From: Spirosoma telluris
GTDB lineage: Bacteria > Bacteroidota > Bacteroidia > Cytophagales > Spirosomataceae
Assembly: GCA_003259005.1 (NCBI GenBank)
Contig: QLII01000001.1
Span: 6,811,001-6,875,000 of the forward strand
Length of the DNA stretch: 64,000 nt
Direction: 5' to 3'
The position numbers were made by a program, and so were the translations under genes. Shown here piece after piece: positions 19,509 to 29,650 of the stretch; the first letter of the stretch is position 1, and each line of letters opens with the position of its first letter. Under the pieces are notes generated by a model. It had not been told where the DNA came from, made no database searches, and saw only the letters and a list, made by a program, of their open reading frames with translations.

Positions 19509-20276
19509 ATGAACTATGCGCATGTTACGGTCAGCAAACCCCTGACTGCTGGTCTATTGGCTCTGGCTATGGCCTGTACTTACAATTTTACGCTGGCAAC
19601 TGACAATCCTGGTAGCACTCAGGCTACACAATTGCACGAGCTTATGCCTAAAAAAGGGAAATGGGAGACCTTATTCGATGGCAAGACGTTAACGGGTTGG
19701 CATATCTATTTAAAAGCAGGACAACCCATTTCAGAAAAATGGACGGTTGATGATGGGGCCATTCATCTGGCTGCCGGTGGTGCAGGCGATCTGGTAACCG
19801 ACAAAGAATACGGTGATTTTGAACTGGAACTGGAATGGAAAATTGCGGAAGCTGGCAATAGCGGTATTATCTACCACGTGCATGAAGATCCCAAATTTAA
19901 GGCAACTTACCAGACTGGGCCAGAGATGCAGGTTCTTGACAATGAGCGCCACCCGGATGCAAAACAAGGTCGTGATGGAAATCGGACGGCTGGCGCACTG
20001 TATGATTTGCAAAAACCTGTTACACCTGGAGCCGCTAAGCCAGCTGGTGAATGGAATAAGGCTAAGTTGGTGATTAAGGGCGGTAAAGCGGAACAATACC
20101 TAAACGGCAAGAAGACAGCCGAGTACCCAACCAGTGGGCCTGAATGGGATAAAATGGTATCCGAGAGTAAATTCAAGGGCTGGGAAGGCTTTGGTAAATA
20201 TTCAACCGGCCACATTGCTCTACAAGACCACGGCAACAAAGTCTGGTATCGTAATATTCGGATTCGTGAACTGTAA
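19509..20276 (+). CDS. DUF1080 (3-keto-disaccharide hydrolase-like) secreted protein
   Basis: 255 aa. The N-terminus is hydrophobic with a signal-like segment, possibly a lipoprotein (ALAMACTYN). The DUF1080 jelly-roll fold is marked by LFDGKTLTGWHIY, YGDFELELEWKIAEAGNSGI and the closing GHIALQDHGNKVWYRNIRIREL. Some members act on 3-keto-glycosides. The TIM-barrel isomerase gene follows on the same strand after a palindrome, and related sugar genes occur elsewhere in the window. Confidence 0.92.
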   Translation: MNYAHVTVSKPLTAGLLALAMACTYNFTLATDNPGSTQATQLHELMPKKGKWETLFDGKTLTGWHIYLKAGQPISEKWTVDDGAIHLAAGGAGDLVTDKEYGDFELELEWKIAEAGNSGIIYHVHEDPKFKATYQTGPEMQVLDNERHPDAKQGRDGNRTAGALYDLQKPVTPGAAKPAGEWNKAKLVIKGGKAEQYLNGKKTAEYPTSGPEWDKMVSESKFKGWEGFGKYSTGHIALQDHGNKVWYRNIRIREL

Positions 20277-20283
20277 TTTTTAT

Positions 20284-20342
20284 TGATAGCGTGACAGAAT
20301 GGCTTCGCCAATTCGCTATTCAGTCATTCTATCACTCTATCA
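20284..20342. repeat. Imperfect palindrome between two same-strand genes
   Basis: TGATAGCGTGACAGAATG at 20284-20301 pairs with 20325-20342 with two mismatches. It lies between the DUF1080 gene and the TIM-barrel isomerase gene and so would be transcribed within the operon. Confidence 0.7.
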
Positions 20343-20353
20343 TTCAAAATTGT

Positions 20354-21233
20354 ATGAAATCATCCTCCCGCCGAACGGCTCTTAAAACGTTAACTGGCAC
20401 AGCCTTAGCGCTGCCTGCCCTAACTAATTCCTTCGCTCGTTCTATGACGCAACCTGAACAGCCTGCCCTTGTGTTGAAAGGGAATATCAATCACTCCGTT
20501 TGTCGGTGGTGCTACAGTAAAATCTCGCTGGATGACCTCTGCAAAGCAGCCAAAGAAATGGGTATCAAATCCATTGATCTGACGGGGCCGGAAGAGTGGC
20601 CTACCCTGAAAAAATATGGCCTTACCTGCGCCATGGCCCAGGGGCAGGCAAAGGCATTAACGATGGGTTTAATGACCCCAAGTTTCACGATGAGCTGGTA
20701 GCGAGTTATGAAGCTATTTTCCCGAAACTAAAAGCAGCAGGTCTGAACACCGTTATTTGTTTTTCGGGGAATCGCCGGGAATGAGCGACGAGGTGGGTTT
20801 AGCTAATTGTGCCGTTGGGTTAAAACGCCTGATGCCAAGTGCCGAAAAGCATGGTATCACCATGATCATGGAGTTGCTCAATAGCAAAGTGAACCATAAG
20901 GATTACATGTGTGATCACTCCGCCTGGGGTGTTGAGCTTTGTAAGAAAGTAGGTTCGGAGAACTTTAAACTGCTGTATGATATCTATCACATGCAGATCA
21001 TGGAGGGCGACATCATTCGAACCATTCAGGAGAACCATAAATACTTTGGTCACTACCATACCGGTGGTAATCCTGGTCGGAACGAGATCGACGAGACGCA
21101 GGAACTCTATTACCCGGCCATTATGAAAGCTATCGTCGCTACTGGGTTTAAAGGCTATGTTGCGCAGGAGTTTATTCCTAAACGCGATCCGCTCACAAGC
21201 CTGAAAGAAGCAGTGTTGGTGTGTGATGTTTAA
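20354..21233 (+). CDS. Exported TIM-barrel sugar isomerase (hydroxypyruvate isomerase-like), two frameshifts in this sequence
   Basis: Restored length 293 aa. A Tat-like leader (SSRRTALKTLTGTALALPAL) precedes an AP-endonuclease-2-type TIM barrel (KSIDLTGPEEWPTL, TMIMELLNSKVNH, FKLLYDIYHMQIMEGD, GHYHTGGNPGRNE, GYVAQEFIP) whose Glu/Asp/His metal ligands match the hydroxypyruvate isomerase group. Adding one G at 20641-20644 (AQGAGKGINDGF) and one G at 20777-20779 (NRRGMSDEVGL) restores the frame. Downstream of DUF1080, it may act on keto-sugars. Confidence 0.87.
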
Positions 21234-21235
21234 AA

Positions 21236-21325
21236 AAAGGGAATAGGGGGAAGAAAGGGAGGAGAGGGAGTAAAGGGATTACTAGTGCATTTTATTACTC
21301 CCTTTCTTCCCCCTATTCCTTTCCT
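21236..21325. repeat. Purine-rich imperfect palindrome
   Basis: The left arm 21236-21261 (AAAGGGAATAGGGGGAAGAA core) pairs with 21296-21325 with one inserted G. It lies between the convergent isomerase and glycosyltransferase genes. It is built from GGGAAGAAAGG-like words and belongs to the group of long intergenic palindromes. Confidence 0.75.
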
Positions 21326-21329
21326 CCTT

Positions 21330-22198
21330 CTACAACTTATAATTCTTATACTCCCCAATCCGCCAGCCGGTTAGCTTCTCGATGAACGTTAAAAACCGTA
21401 CTCTTGGCGAGTAGTGTTTCTGGCTGGTGTCGAATGTGAACGGCCAGTTTAGCCGATCGACGCGGGCTTGCATAACGGCAGGGTGCGTACCCGTGAAGTG
21501 GGCCAGTGAGTCGATATGGCTATAGTCGAATGTGTCGACACCGGCATCAGCTTTGGCAATGGTTTCGCTGGTGTTCCAGAAATGGTTCGCGTTGCGAAGC
21601 CGTTTTTTTTGCGTTTCGGGGGCTTTACCCAACCGTAATGGTAGATGTACGCATCAATCAATTTGACCTTCAGCTTCCGGTTATCCCGCGTCCGAAACCC
21701 CTGCGCGTCTTTGTAAGACACCACATTTCCGGTATTCCGAATCACCCGAATTTCGCGCCGATACCACCGCCGGGAGTCGCCGATGTAGCTGTATGACCCG
21801 TAGAAATGCAGGTATTTAAACAGTAAGCCGTCAACGCTTTTGTCGGTTAGATACTGCTGCATGGCCTCCTTTACAACCGGCAGATATTGTTCGTGCAACA
21901 CTTCATCTCCCTGAATATAAAATGCCCAGTCGGCATCTGATAAAATGGCGGCTAAGGCTTTGTCGGTTTCTAAGGCTAATACCCGCCCTCCAGCTTTCGC
22001 GTTTTCATCCCAGGTTGTCCGAATAATTCGGATCTTTTCAGACGGAATGGCCTTAATTAAACCAAGTGTATCGTCGTCCGAATCGCCAACGGCAATCACA
22101 AACTCATCACAGATGGGTAAGACCGATGTGATGGCCTCTACAATAGGATAATCGAACTGAATGGCATTTCGGATAAAGCTGAATCCGGCTACTTTCAT
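21330..22198 (-). CDS. Family 2-like glycosyltransferase, frameshifted in this sequence
   Basis: Restored length 289 aa from the ATG at 22198 (MKVAGFSFIRNAIQFDYP); a TTG at 22255 overlapping the CotH stop is the alternative. GT-A features are seen: VIAVGDSDDDTLGLI, DADWAFYIQGDEVLHE and LFKYLHFYGSY. It would transfer a sugar in the cytoplasm; the acceptor is unknown. Frame is lost at HYGWVKPP; one base added to the G run 21618-21622 gives PETQKKRLRNANHFW and restores the C-terminus. It lies directly after the CotH gene. Confidence 0.83.
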
Positions 22199-22251
22199 GG
22201 AAAACGGGTCGAGTTGACTATGAGCCGGTAAAGATAAGGTAGATTTCGTGC

Positions 22252-23886
22252 TCAAAATCGCATGATCTTTCGGCTAACGGGTTTGCCATTCGCATCCAAC
22301 TGTAGGTAATAGATGCCCAACGTGCTGGGTAAGGACCGAGCTGGTAGTAGTTCCTGATGCTCCCCTGCTGATTGGTTGGGCCAGGCAAGCGAATATACAG
22401 CTCGTCCAGTGGCGTCAGTAATGGTTAGGCTAACGTTAGCACGCTGCTGTAATTGGTATTGCACGATAACGTCCCCTCCCGATGGGTTTGGGCTAACGGT
22501 TAGTTTAAACGGATCGGTTGGTTCGGTAGCCAGGATTTCGGCACCAAAAGGTATAATGGCGTTGTCCATCCACTCCAGGCGATTCTTGACCCAGGTTTTC
22601 AGATAATCAATTTCCTGCTGGTAGGTTTGCCCCACATAGCCATTGGGCCACACATAGACACCGATAACCGGCCAACGCTGGAAGTTCCGGGTGCGGGCTT
22701 CAGTGAGTACGGTGGCAACCGAATCGACGTAGGCTTGAATGCGCTCCGTTTTCAGGACAGTCTTACGCAGTGCCTGATATTTGATGCGCACGTTATTGGC
22801 AAATCGACGGTCGGTGAGGAGACGATCCCACCAGAACGGTATTTGATACCCATCGTCGGGGCAGACGCGGTTAAAATTATAAGACCAGTCCTGATACGAA
22901 TTACCGTTACAGTAGTTCGCATTGCCATAGGTCAGATTATAATCCCAGATGGGTCCCATAACTAACTTGCCACCTTTCGAATCCTTGTCTTTGTAGAAAA
23001 AAGAGCTAAGGCGGTAGCCATCCACGTTTTTACAAACTTCTGTGAGCAGCAGGTAGTCCACAAAAGAATCGTCATTAATGTATTTTCGGTAACCAGCCGT
23101 AGAGTCCTGGTACTTAGGCCCTGCAAGCGTATTCTCAAAGTCTGTTACGAAATTTTTGGCATACTGAAATTGCTCCTCGGCAAGGTCTTCAATCTTCGGG
23201 CGGTCGATCTGAATCGGAATTATTTTTCCACTGCTTTTGTAAGGCGAATTCCAGGTTCGGGAAACCGAGCCTTCGGTTTTATCAATCTTGAAAATATAGC
23301 CGCCTGTCAGCGCATCGCCTGACAGATCAGTTTTTTTGATATTGGCAACATCAATCCGGTTTTTGTCGCGCTTTATCTTTTCGAACAGAATGTAAATGCC
23401 GTTGTAGCTACCATTCAGGATTACTTCGCAGTAGCGATAGCGGGGCGTATAATACTTGCTAAGTTGCCGGTTCAGATCATAGGTAAGCGTTTCCCGGATC
23501 AGTGTTTTGTCGTTGTAGGTGGCATTGAGTACCCAATCGGATTCCGAAGGCATTCCAAGAATAGATGCATTTATAGAATTCAGTCCTGTTGTATCCCGCA
23601 ATTCAAAGCCGTATGGTTTTTTAGGGAAAAACTGCTGAGACGTAGCTCCTCTCATTTCGATGCCAATTTTGCTGCTGAAGGCCGGTTTGTCGGTCACAGT
23701 ATTGCGCTTACCAATACCATTGTCAATAATCTGCAAACTGGCCACGATTTTGGGTTCGTCTGGTATGGTTTGCCCATTCGTATTAATAAGCAGAATAGGT
23801 AGGTTGGATGACGTGAGCGTTTGGGCAGAAACTGGACAATTAAGTAAACCAACGCTGAGAAGTAAAACCAGAGTAACGAATTTCAT
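22252..23886 (-). CDS. CotH-kinase-family secreted protein with type IX sorting tail
   Basis: 544 aa from the ATG at 23886, which starts a signal peptide (MKFVTLVLLLSVGLLNCPVSAQ). Residues about 90-420 have CotH features: FELRDTTGLNS, SDWVLNATYNDKTLIRE and a late GPIWDYNLTYGNANY. The last 80 residues form a type A sorting domain (LTVSPNPSGGDVIVQY ... KIMRF). It is probably secreted and attached at the surface. CotH proteins can be atypical protein kinases; the eukaryote-like catalytic residues were not verified. Confidence 0.87.
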   Translation of the reverse strand: MKFVTLVLLLSVGLLNCPVSAQTLTSSNLPILLINTNGQTIPDEPKIVASLQIIDNGIGKRNTVTDKPAFSSKIGIEMRGATSQQFFPKKPYGFELRDTTGLNSINASILGMPSESDWVLNATYNDKTLIRETLTYDLNRQLSKYYTPRYRYCEVILNGSYNGIYILFEKIKRDKNRIDVANIKKTDLSGDALTGGYIFKIDKTEGSVSRTWNSPYKSSGKIIPIQIDRPKIEDLAEEQFQYAKNFVTDFENTLAGPKYQDSTAGYRKYINDDSFVDYLLLTEVCKNVDGYRLSSFFYKDKDSKGGKLVMGPIWDYNLTYGNANYCNGNSYQDWSYNFNRVCPDDGYQIPFWWDRLLTDRRFANNVRIKYQALRKTVLKTERIQAYVDSVATVLTEARTRNFQRWPVIGVYVWPNGYVGQTYQQEIDYLKTWVKNRLEWMDNAIIPFGAEILATEPTDPFKLTVSPNPSGGDVIVQYQLQQRANVSLTITDATGRAVYSLAWPNQSAGEHQELLPARSLPSTLGIYYLQLDANGKPVSRKIMRF

Positions 23887-24045
23887 AGGGGTGGAGTCGC
23901 TTTTAGTGTATAAAAATACGGCTATTTTTTTGGACAAATAGAGATCCGGCTCTTTTAAATAGGTGGTCATTTGTCATAAACTATTAACAAGCGGAGATTT
24001 AACAATGAATGACCACTAATGACAATTACTGACCAGGTAATGAAT

Positions 24046-24081
24046 AAAAACACCCCAGCCAAAACTGACTGGGGTGTTTTT
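24046..24081. terminator. Intrinsic terminator
   Basis: AAAAACACCCCAG (24046-24058) pairs exactly with 24069-24081, ending in a T tract. It lies just after the stop of the large minus-strand gene at 24105 and terminates it. Confidence 0.88.
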
Positions 24082-24104
24082 AGCATAAATTAATGCTGGA
24101 TGAT

Positions 24105-27100
24105 TTACATGCCTTGCGTACTGAACTGTACTTTATCCACTGCAAACAAGGCTTTGGGCCCGGCACTAGGGTTGACAAACACAAGGTACAGTTTATGTAT
24201 CCCTTGAACAGGCTGGCGGAACGGTAGTTTAACCTGGCCCGCTGTACCTTGTTTAACCTCTGCTTCGCCTAGCAACGTGCCGGTGGGTGAGTCGAGCCGG
24301 GCTTCGAGTTTACCACCGGCAACCTGATCATTTGAAGCAAATACGGATGGAGTAAGGGCCTGAATACCGGTTAAATCAATGTCATTGAACTCCAGAAAAC
24401 TACCTGATTTTGTTCCAATAGCAGCCGGTCCTAAGGTCGGAATATCATATTGGAAAATATCCTGTTTGCCATCTGCCGAAACTGCTTTTACCATTGGTGA
24501 CCGTAAGGCCAGCGACGTTGAGCCCGTCAGGGGACCAATGATACCGTTACCCCGATCGGTGTAGCTGGCAGTCAGGATATAGGAGCCGTCTTTTTTCTGC
24601 TGTACGGGTACGTAATCGCCTGCAATGGGTTGGCGATTAGCCTTTTTCTCATCGGCTAGAGAAAGAATATACCGGACCATATCCGTAGCTTCGCTTTCTT
24701 TCAGTTGTGGGTGAGCGCTCATGGCTTGCTCGCCCCAAACACCACCGCCACCTGAAATAATCTTCCGGGCTAGTTTTCCTTCAACCTGAGCACCTTTATA
24801 TTTCTTCGCTACATCAATGTAAGCAGGTCCAATCGACTTCTGGTCAATAGCATGACACGCTTTGCAATCGCTTAACTCCATTAACCGCTTACCCGTAGAC
24901 GTGCCCAGGTTTGCCTGGTGACCCTGTGCCAGCATCGTTTTGTCAAAGCCTTCCAGGTAGTCAATCGTCATGGTTACGTCATCGGGACTAATTCCTTTCT
25001 GAAGCGATCCATCTTCTTTATCAACGACTTTAACGGCATACTTAACCGGTTTATCAGGGAAATAGAACGTTTTATTGCCAGCAACTGCTACTTCTACTTT
25101 GGGTTCGTCGTTGCCAACTTTAATCTCCATTGTTTTGGTCGCTACGTTTCCAGCAGCATCGGTCACTTTCAGAACGGCCGGATACGTACCGGGTTTAGTG
25201 AAGGTAACGGTTGGGTTAGCTGTCGTTTGTTTGGGCGCTCCGTTTCCGAACGACCACTCGTATTTCAGCGCATCGCCGTCATAATCCATTGACCCTTTTG
25301 AGTCGAACTTCACGACCAATGGGGCAGCGCCAACGGTCTTGTTCGAGCTGGCCACGGCAACTGGCTTGCGATTACCAGCGTTATAGGTAATGCGCGACAG
25401 GCGGGCATCAGCGTTGGCACCAAACCACTTCTGGCCGTATTCAATCGTATACAGCGACCCGTCATTGGCAAACTGCATGTCGATGATGTGGGAGAACTTC
25501 GTGCTGGGCATGAAATTCTCCATCTTTACAAAATCACCGTTCTCTTTCATGGTAACCGGATGTATCCAGTCGCGAATCCAGTCGTAGGCAAAGAACTTGC
25601 CATCGAAATGGCGGGGAAATTTTACCGAAGTTTCTGGATAATCGTCGTAGTAATATACCGGGCCACCCATCGCGTTACGACCGCCTTTCCCAACAATTTC
25701 GCCAAACTCCGGCGATTCAGCATAGGGGTAATAAATGAATGCTTTCTGTGCAGGCGGCAACTCCGTTAGACCCGTATTATGGGTGAGTTGTTGATCGGTT
25801 TCATTGGATCGAACGCGGGGCCGGTCGTGCTATCGGCAAAGGTACGTTGGTGATACGGACGGTTATCGGCTACGAATAACGGCCAGCCAAAATAACCGGC
25901 TTTCCGGGCCTGGTTCATTTCATCGTGACCACGTGGACCGTATTTGTCGCTGTTATTACCGGCATCTGGACCAACTTCGCCCCAGTACAGGAAGCCCGTA
26001 CGCTGGTCGACCGAAATACGGTAGGGATTGCGGTTACCCATTACGTAAATTTCAGGCCGGGTTTTTGGCGTTCCTTTGGGAAATAAGTTTCCCTCGGGAA
26101 TAGTGTAGGTGCCGTCAGCTTCGGGGTGAATCCGCATAATTTTACCGCGCAGATCATTCGTGTTGCTCGATGTTAGCCGGGCATCCCAACCACTGCGACC
26201 AGCTCGCTCGTCGATAGGTGCGTAGCCATCGGAGTTAAACGGGTTGGTATCGTCACCTGCCGAGAGATACAGATTCCCTTTCCGATCCCAGGCAATAGAC
26301 CCCCCTGTATGGCAGCAACCATCCCGTTTAACCGGAATCGTCAACAGTACTTTTTCGGTATTGAGCAGAACGGTATCCTTTACATCGTCATACACAAAGC
26401 GCGATAAGTGTTGCGCTGTATCGGCAACGGTTTTCCCACTTAGAGGAGAGTAATAGACGTAGATCCACTTATTCTGCTTGAAATTCGGGTCGATGTTCAG
26501 CCCCATCAAACCGTATTCGAACTTGCTGAAAACCGGGAAGTTAGCAACAACTTTCTTTGATTTCTTCTTAGGGTCATACACGGTCAGCTCACCTTTGCGC
26601 TGCGTATATAGTACCTTGCCATTGTCCAGTACCACCAGTTCGGTTGGTTCATCCATACCCTGGATCAATACCTGCTGTTCGAAGCGGTTTTCTTCCGGAA
26701 AGGGTTGTGTTTTAGCTTGTCCGAATTTCAGGCTGGTTGCCATCACCGATTTGATGCCGCCCAGAATATGCTGCAAAAAGAGCGGATCGCTGTACGACTC
26801 ATCAGTATGACCACCACCAGTATAAAACGCCTTACCCCCATCAAAATCGTGATGCCAGATAAAGGGGTGATTATCGCCGTTTTTGCCACCTTCGTAGGTT
26901 TTCTCATCCAGTTTACCCAGGACTTTAAGGTCGGGCTGGATGCTTTTGTAGCTATACCATTCGTCCCAGCGTTTCCAGCGGTCGGGCAGCATTTTGGTAG
27001 CCGGGTGATTTTTGTCTACGATTTCAATTTCAGCATTTTGCTGCTTCGGGTGATTTAGAAACCAGGCACCTACCAACTGGTTATACCACGGCCAGTCATA

Positions 27101-27535
27101 TTCGGTATCGGCTGCTGCGTGGATGCCCACAAAACCACCACCTGCCTGAATGTAGCGTTCGAAAGCGGCTTGCTGAACATCGTCGAAGATATTGCCGGTC
27201 GTGCTCAGGAAAATGACTGCACTGTAGCGTTTAAGATTTGCCTCATTAATTTTTGTCGCATCTTCGGTGGTGTCGACAGCGAATCCGTTTTCCTGGCCGA
27301 GTTTCATAATGGCCAGTTTTCCAACAGGGATGGAGGCATGACGATACCCCTTTGTTCTCGAAAATACCAATACCCGGTTCAGGGCCACAGGGTTTTCTGC
27401 CGAAGCCATAGCCGGTTTACTGGCTGTTCGTTTGGCCGTTGTTTGCGCCCAGACCGTATTCGTCGGTGTAGACACGGCAGTTGCCAGCACGCCCATTAGC
27501 AGCAGTGCCTGGGAGTGAAGCCGTAAGTTTTTCAT
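24105..27535 (-). CDS. ThuA - glucose/sorbosone dehydrogenase - PKD - cytochrome c - CBM-like fusion, frameshifted in this sequence
   Basis: Restored length 1143 aa. Order: signal peptide; ThuA domain (residues about 50-265, GFVGIHAAADTEYDWPWY); six-bladed GSDH propeller (about 285-690, GCCHTGGSIAWD, MGNRNPYRISVDQRTG); PKD domain (about 720-800, DYDGDALKYEWSFGNG); class I cytochrome c with heme motif CKACH near 885; C-terminal carbohydrate-binding-like beta domain. Frame is lost after PINNSP; one base in the G run 25781-25783 restores PHNTGLTELPPAQ. It likely oxidises sugars in the periplasm and passes electrons to its own heme. It is monocistronic. Confidence 0.9.
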
Positions 27536-27609
27536 AGGTTTTGGATTTATTGCCCCTTAACTTATTTGATGATTCGATTGACTTTTAGTAAGAAACAAAA
27601 GTAACGAAA

Positions 27610-27639
27610 AAGCGAACGACTACGCAGTAGCGTTCGCTT
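27610..27639 (-). terminator. Intrinsic terminator of the META-domain gene
   Basis: AAGCGAACG (27610-27618) pairs with CGTTCGCTT (27631-27639), flanked by A/T tracts. It lies 22 bases past the stop of the minus-strand gene at 27661. Confidence 0.8.
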
Positions 27640-27660
27640 AAAATAAAGGTTAAAATGACA

Positions 27661-28431
27661 CTAATCTACTTTTCTGAATACCATGATGGGCTTACCTGCG
27701 CGTAATAGAGTCAACTTGCCTTCACTAACCTGATAGGCTAGTGGGTCGGTGAATTCCTGGAGAAACTTACTTTCAAACTGACCGACGTCACCCGCACAAG
27801 CCATTCGGGTCGTAATGAGTGGACCGAACAATATGGTTTGGGTATCGGCCTTAATGGTTCCACTGAGCCGATTGCAGCCCGTTGTGCCCGTAACGCGACC
27901 TTCTGAAAGGGATATTTCCAGACGAGGCAGTTCGTTACGAGGACCGCCAGCGGCAATTGGGTTCCCGTGGAAACTGGAGAGGACCCATATATCGTTTAGT
28001 AAGGCAAGTTGCCGCAATGAGGCACCACAGCCTGCATAACTTTTTCCCCTAAACGTAACCTCTACCCGGTAATCGAACCGCTGCCCCGATAGTTTATCCA
28101 CGCAACTTTCTGGCCGGAACAAGGCGTTGATTTTCTCTGACTCTTCTCCGGCAGTGTAGCGAAAGGTGCCATTGGAGTCTGTTTGTCGTTCGGGAACGGC
28201 GGTTACCAGGCTATCTCCAGCCAATGTTTTGAAGCGCAAAACTCCTTTGGATGGATTGATGGTTAGTGACCATGAGGGGTCATTGCCCATCGCAATGAGT
28301 TCATCCCCTGCTTTCAGATACTGACTGAAGTCGGAGGGTTGATTGACAGGGGTCATCATGGCGGCAAGCTGCGTTGATGGACGCCGACAGGCTGCTGTCA
28401 GAAGTAATAGGCCAACCAGAAGCGTTCGCAT
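27661..28431 (-). CDS. META/HslJ-domain lipoprotein
   Basis: 256 aa with lipoprotein signal (LLLTAACRRP). The first half has GNDPSWSLTINPSKGVLRF, typical of the COG3650-like domain. The second half is a META domain (LNDIWVLSSFHG, GRVTGTTGCNRLSGTI, ITTRMACAGD, KLTLLRAGKPIMVF) like that of HslJ. It is probably an envelope stress or outer membrane lipoprotein. The gene is monocistronic with its own terminator. Confidence 0.85.
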   Translation of the reverse strand: MRTLLVGLLLLTAACRRPSTQLAAMMTPVNQPSDFSQYLKAGDELIAMGNDPSWSLTINPSKGVLRFKTLAGDSLVTAVPERQTDSNGTFRYTAGEESEKINALFRPESCVDKLSGQRFDYRVEVTFRGKSYAGCGASLRQLALLNDIWVLSSFHGNPIAAGGPRNELPRLEISLSEGRVTGTTGCNRLSGTIKADTQTILFGPLITTRMACAGDVGQFESKFLQEFTDPLAYQVSEGKLTLLRAGKPIMVFRKVD

Positions 28432-28532
28432 GGTTATTTATATAAGTGCTTTTCAATAAGACACCCGCTGCCCGAAAAAGTTTAGTCTCGCCCAGCCCGA
28501 CTTTGTCAGGAATATGACCAGGTTCGCTAGTG

Positions 28533-28612
28533 GTTTTCCAATTTAGATTCTCGGGGCGGCCCCGAGAATCTATAGAAACAATAGAATCTATTTTGGAAGA
28601 GCACTAGTTAGT
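28533..28612. repeat. Palindromic element related to that at 5246-5429
   Basis: TAGATTCTCGGGGC (28546-28559) pairs with GCCCCGAGAATCTA (28558-28571). The left flank (TTCCAATTTAG) matches the outer arm of the 5246 element, and the right flank (28586-28608) is the reverse complement of 5406-5429. It lies between two divergent genes. The same parts in another arrangement indicate a dispersed modular repeat. Confidence 0.75.
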
Positions 28613-28720
28613 TACCGTATGTCGAGGTGTTCAGGAAATAGCGCCTGATTCTCAGTTAAGAATGGGTTTATGAACACTCTTATCTAACCACAAGTTAGGA
28701 TGTCTTACCAATAGAACGTT

Positions 28721-29635
28721 ATGAAAAAGGGATGGATTGTTGCGTTGGCACTGCTGTTACTTGGCGCACTAGGGGCTTATGTATGGTATAGTCGTTTAAA
28801 ACACGAGGCTGCGGCCGAAGGTGGTGCGTATGATAATACGCTTAAACCCCGATTGGAAATGACCCGCTTTGCTATTACAGACATTAGTGAGGATACCATT
28901 CGGATGAACCTGTACATGCTGATTGATAATCCATTACCGGTTGGGTTTAAATCGCCCAGCATGGATTACACTTTCTATATCGCCAACATACCCGTGATGG
29001 TTGATGCCTATAAAAAGCCCATTGAGGTGAAAGCCGGTGATAGCACGACCGTGATGTTACCAGCTAAATTGCTGGCGAAAAAATTAACAAAAGTGCTTGA
29101 AACGCTGGATCGAAAGGATATTGACAGCACCAACTATAAAATGAAGGCCACCTTTGCCCTTGATTTGCCGATTCTTGGTCAGAAGACTTTTGTGACGACG
29201 GTTGATCGCCGATTGCCAACGTTTTACCTGCCAACGATTAAAATTGAGGATATTGACTTTGGTCGGCTTGGGTTAAAACGGACGGATGTTGCTGCAAAAG
29301 TAGCCGTGACAAACAAGAATAAATTCCCATTCAACATTACGGATGCACATTATACCGTCACGATTGCAGGTAAGACGATTGCGGATGGCCATCAACCGGA
29401 GCCGATCCTGATTAAAGCCCAGGCCACTACGCCCGTCATTTTTCCCGTGACAGCCCGGCCCGGTAAAACATTAAGTGTGCTCCCAAAGATGTTGTTCGAT
29501 AAAAAAGACACGCCTTATAAAGTGAATTTCCAAAGTAAACTCATCGATCCAAAAAATAATCCGATGATCCAGCATAGCAAATTTGTGTCGACGATTACCG
29601 GTACGCTTGACGATTTTAAGAAGCTTAAGAAGTAA
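28721..29635 (+). CDS. LEA type 2/WHy-domain protein
   Basis: 304 aa. An N-terminal membrane anchor (GWIVALALLLLGALGAYVWY) precedes two similar beta-sandwich repeats: ITDISEDTIRMNLYMLIDNPLPVGF and, near residue 185, a second DFGRLGLKRTDVAAKVAVTN with NKFPFNITDAHYTV. This is the LEA14/water-stress-hypersensitivity fold. It is likely periplasmic with a membrane anchor. Function in bacteria is unclear. It is monocistronic. Confidence 0.85.
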   Translation: MKKGWIVALALLLLGALGAYVWYSRLKHEAAAEGGAYDNTLKPRLEMTRFAITDISEDTIRMNLYMLIDNPLPVGFKSPSMDYTFYIANIPVMVDAYKKPIEVKAGDSTTVMLPAKLLAKKLTKVLETLDRKDIDSTNYKMKATFALDLPILGQKTFVTTVDRRLPTFYLPTIKIEDIDFGRLGLKRTDVAAKVAVTNKNKFPFNITDAHYTVTIAGKTIADGHQPEPILIKAQATTPVIFPVTARPGKTLSVLPKMLFDKKDTPYKVNFQSKLIDPKNNPMIQHSKFVSTITGTLDDFKKLKK

Positions 29636-29650
29636 GCGAGTACGCACATC

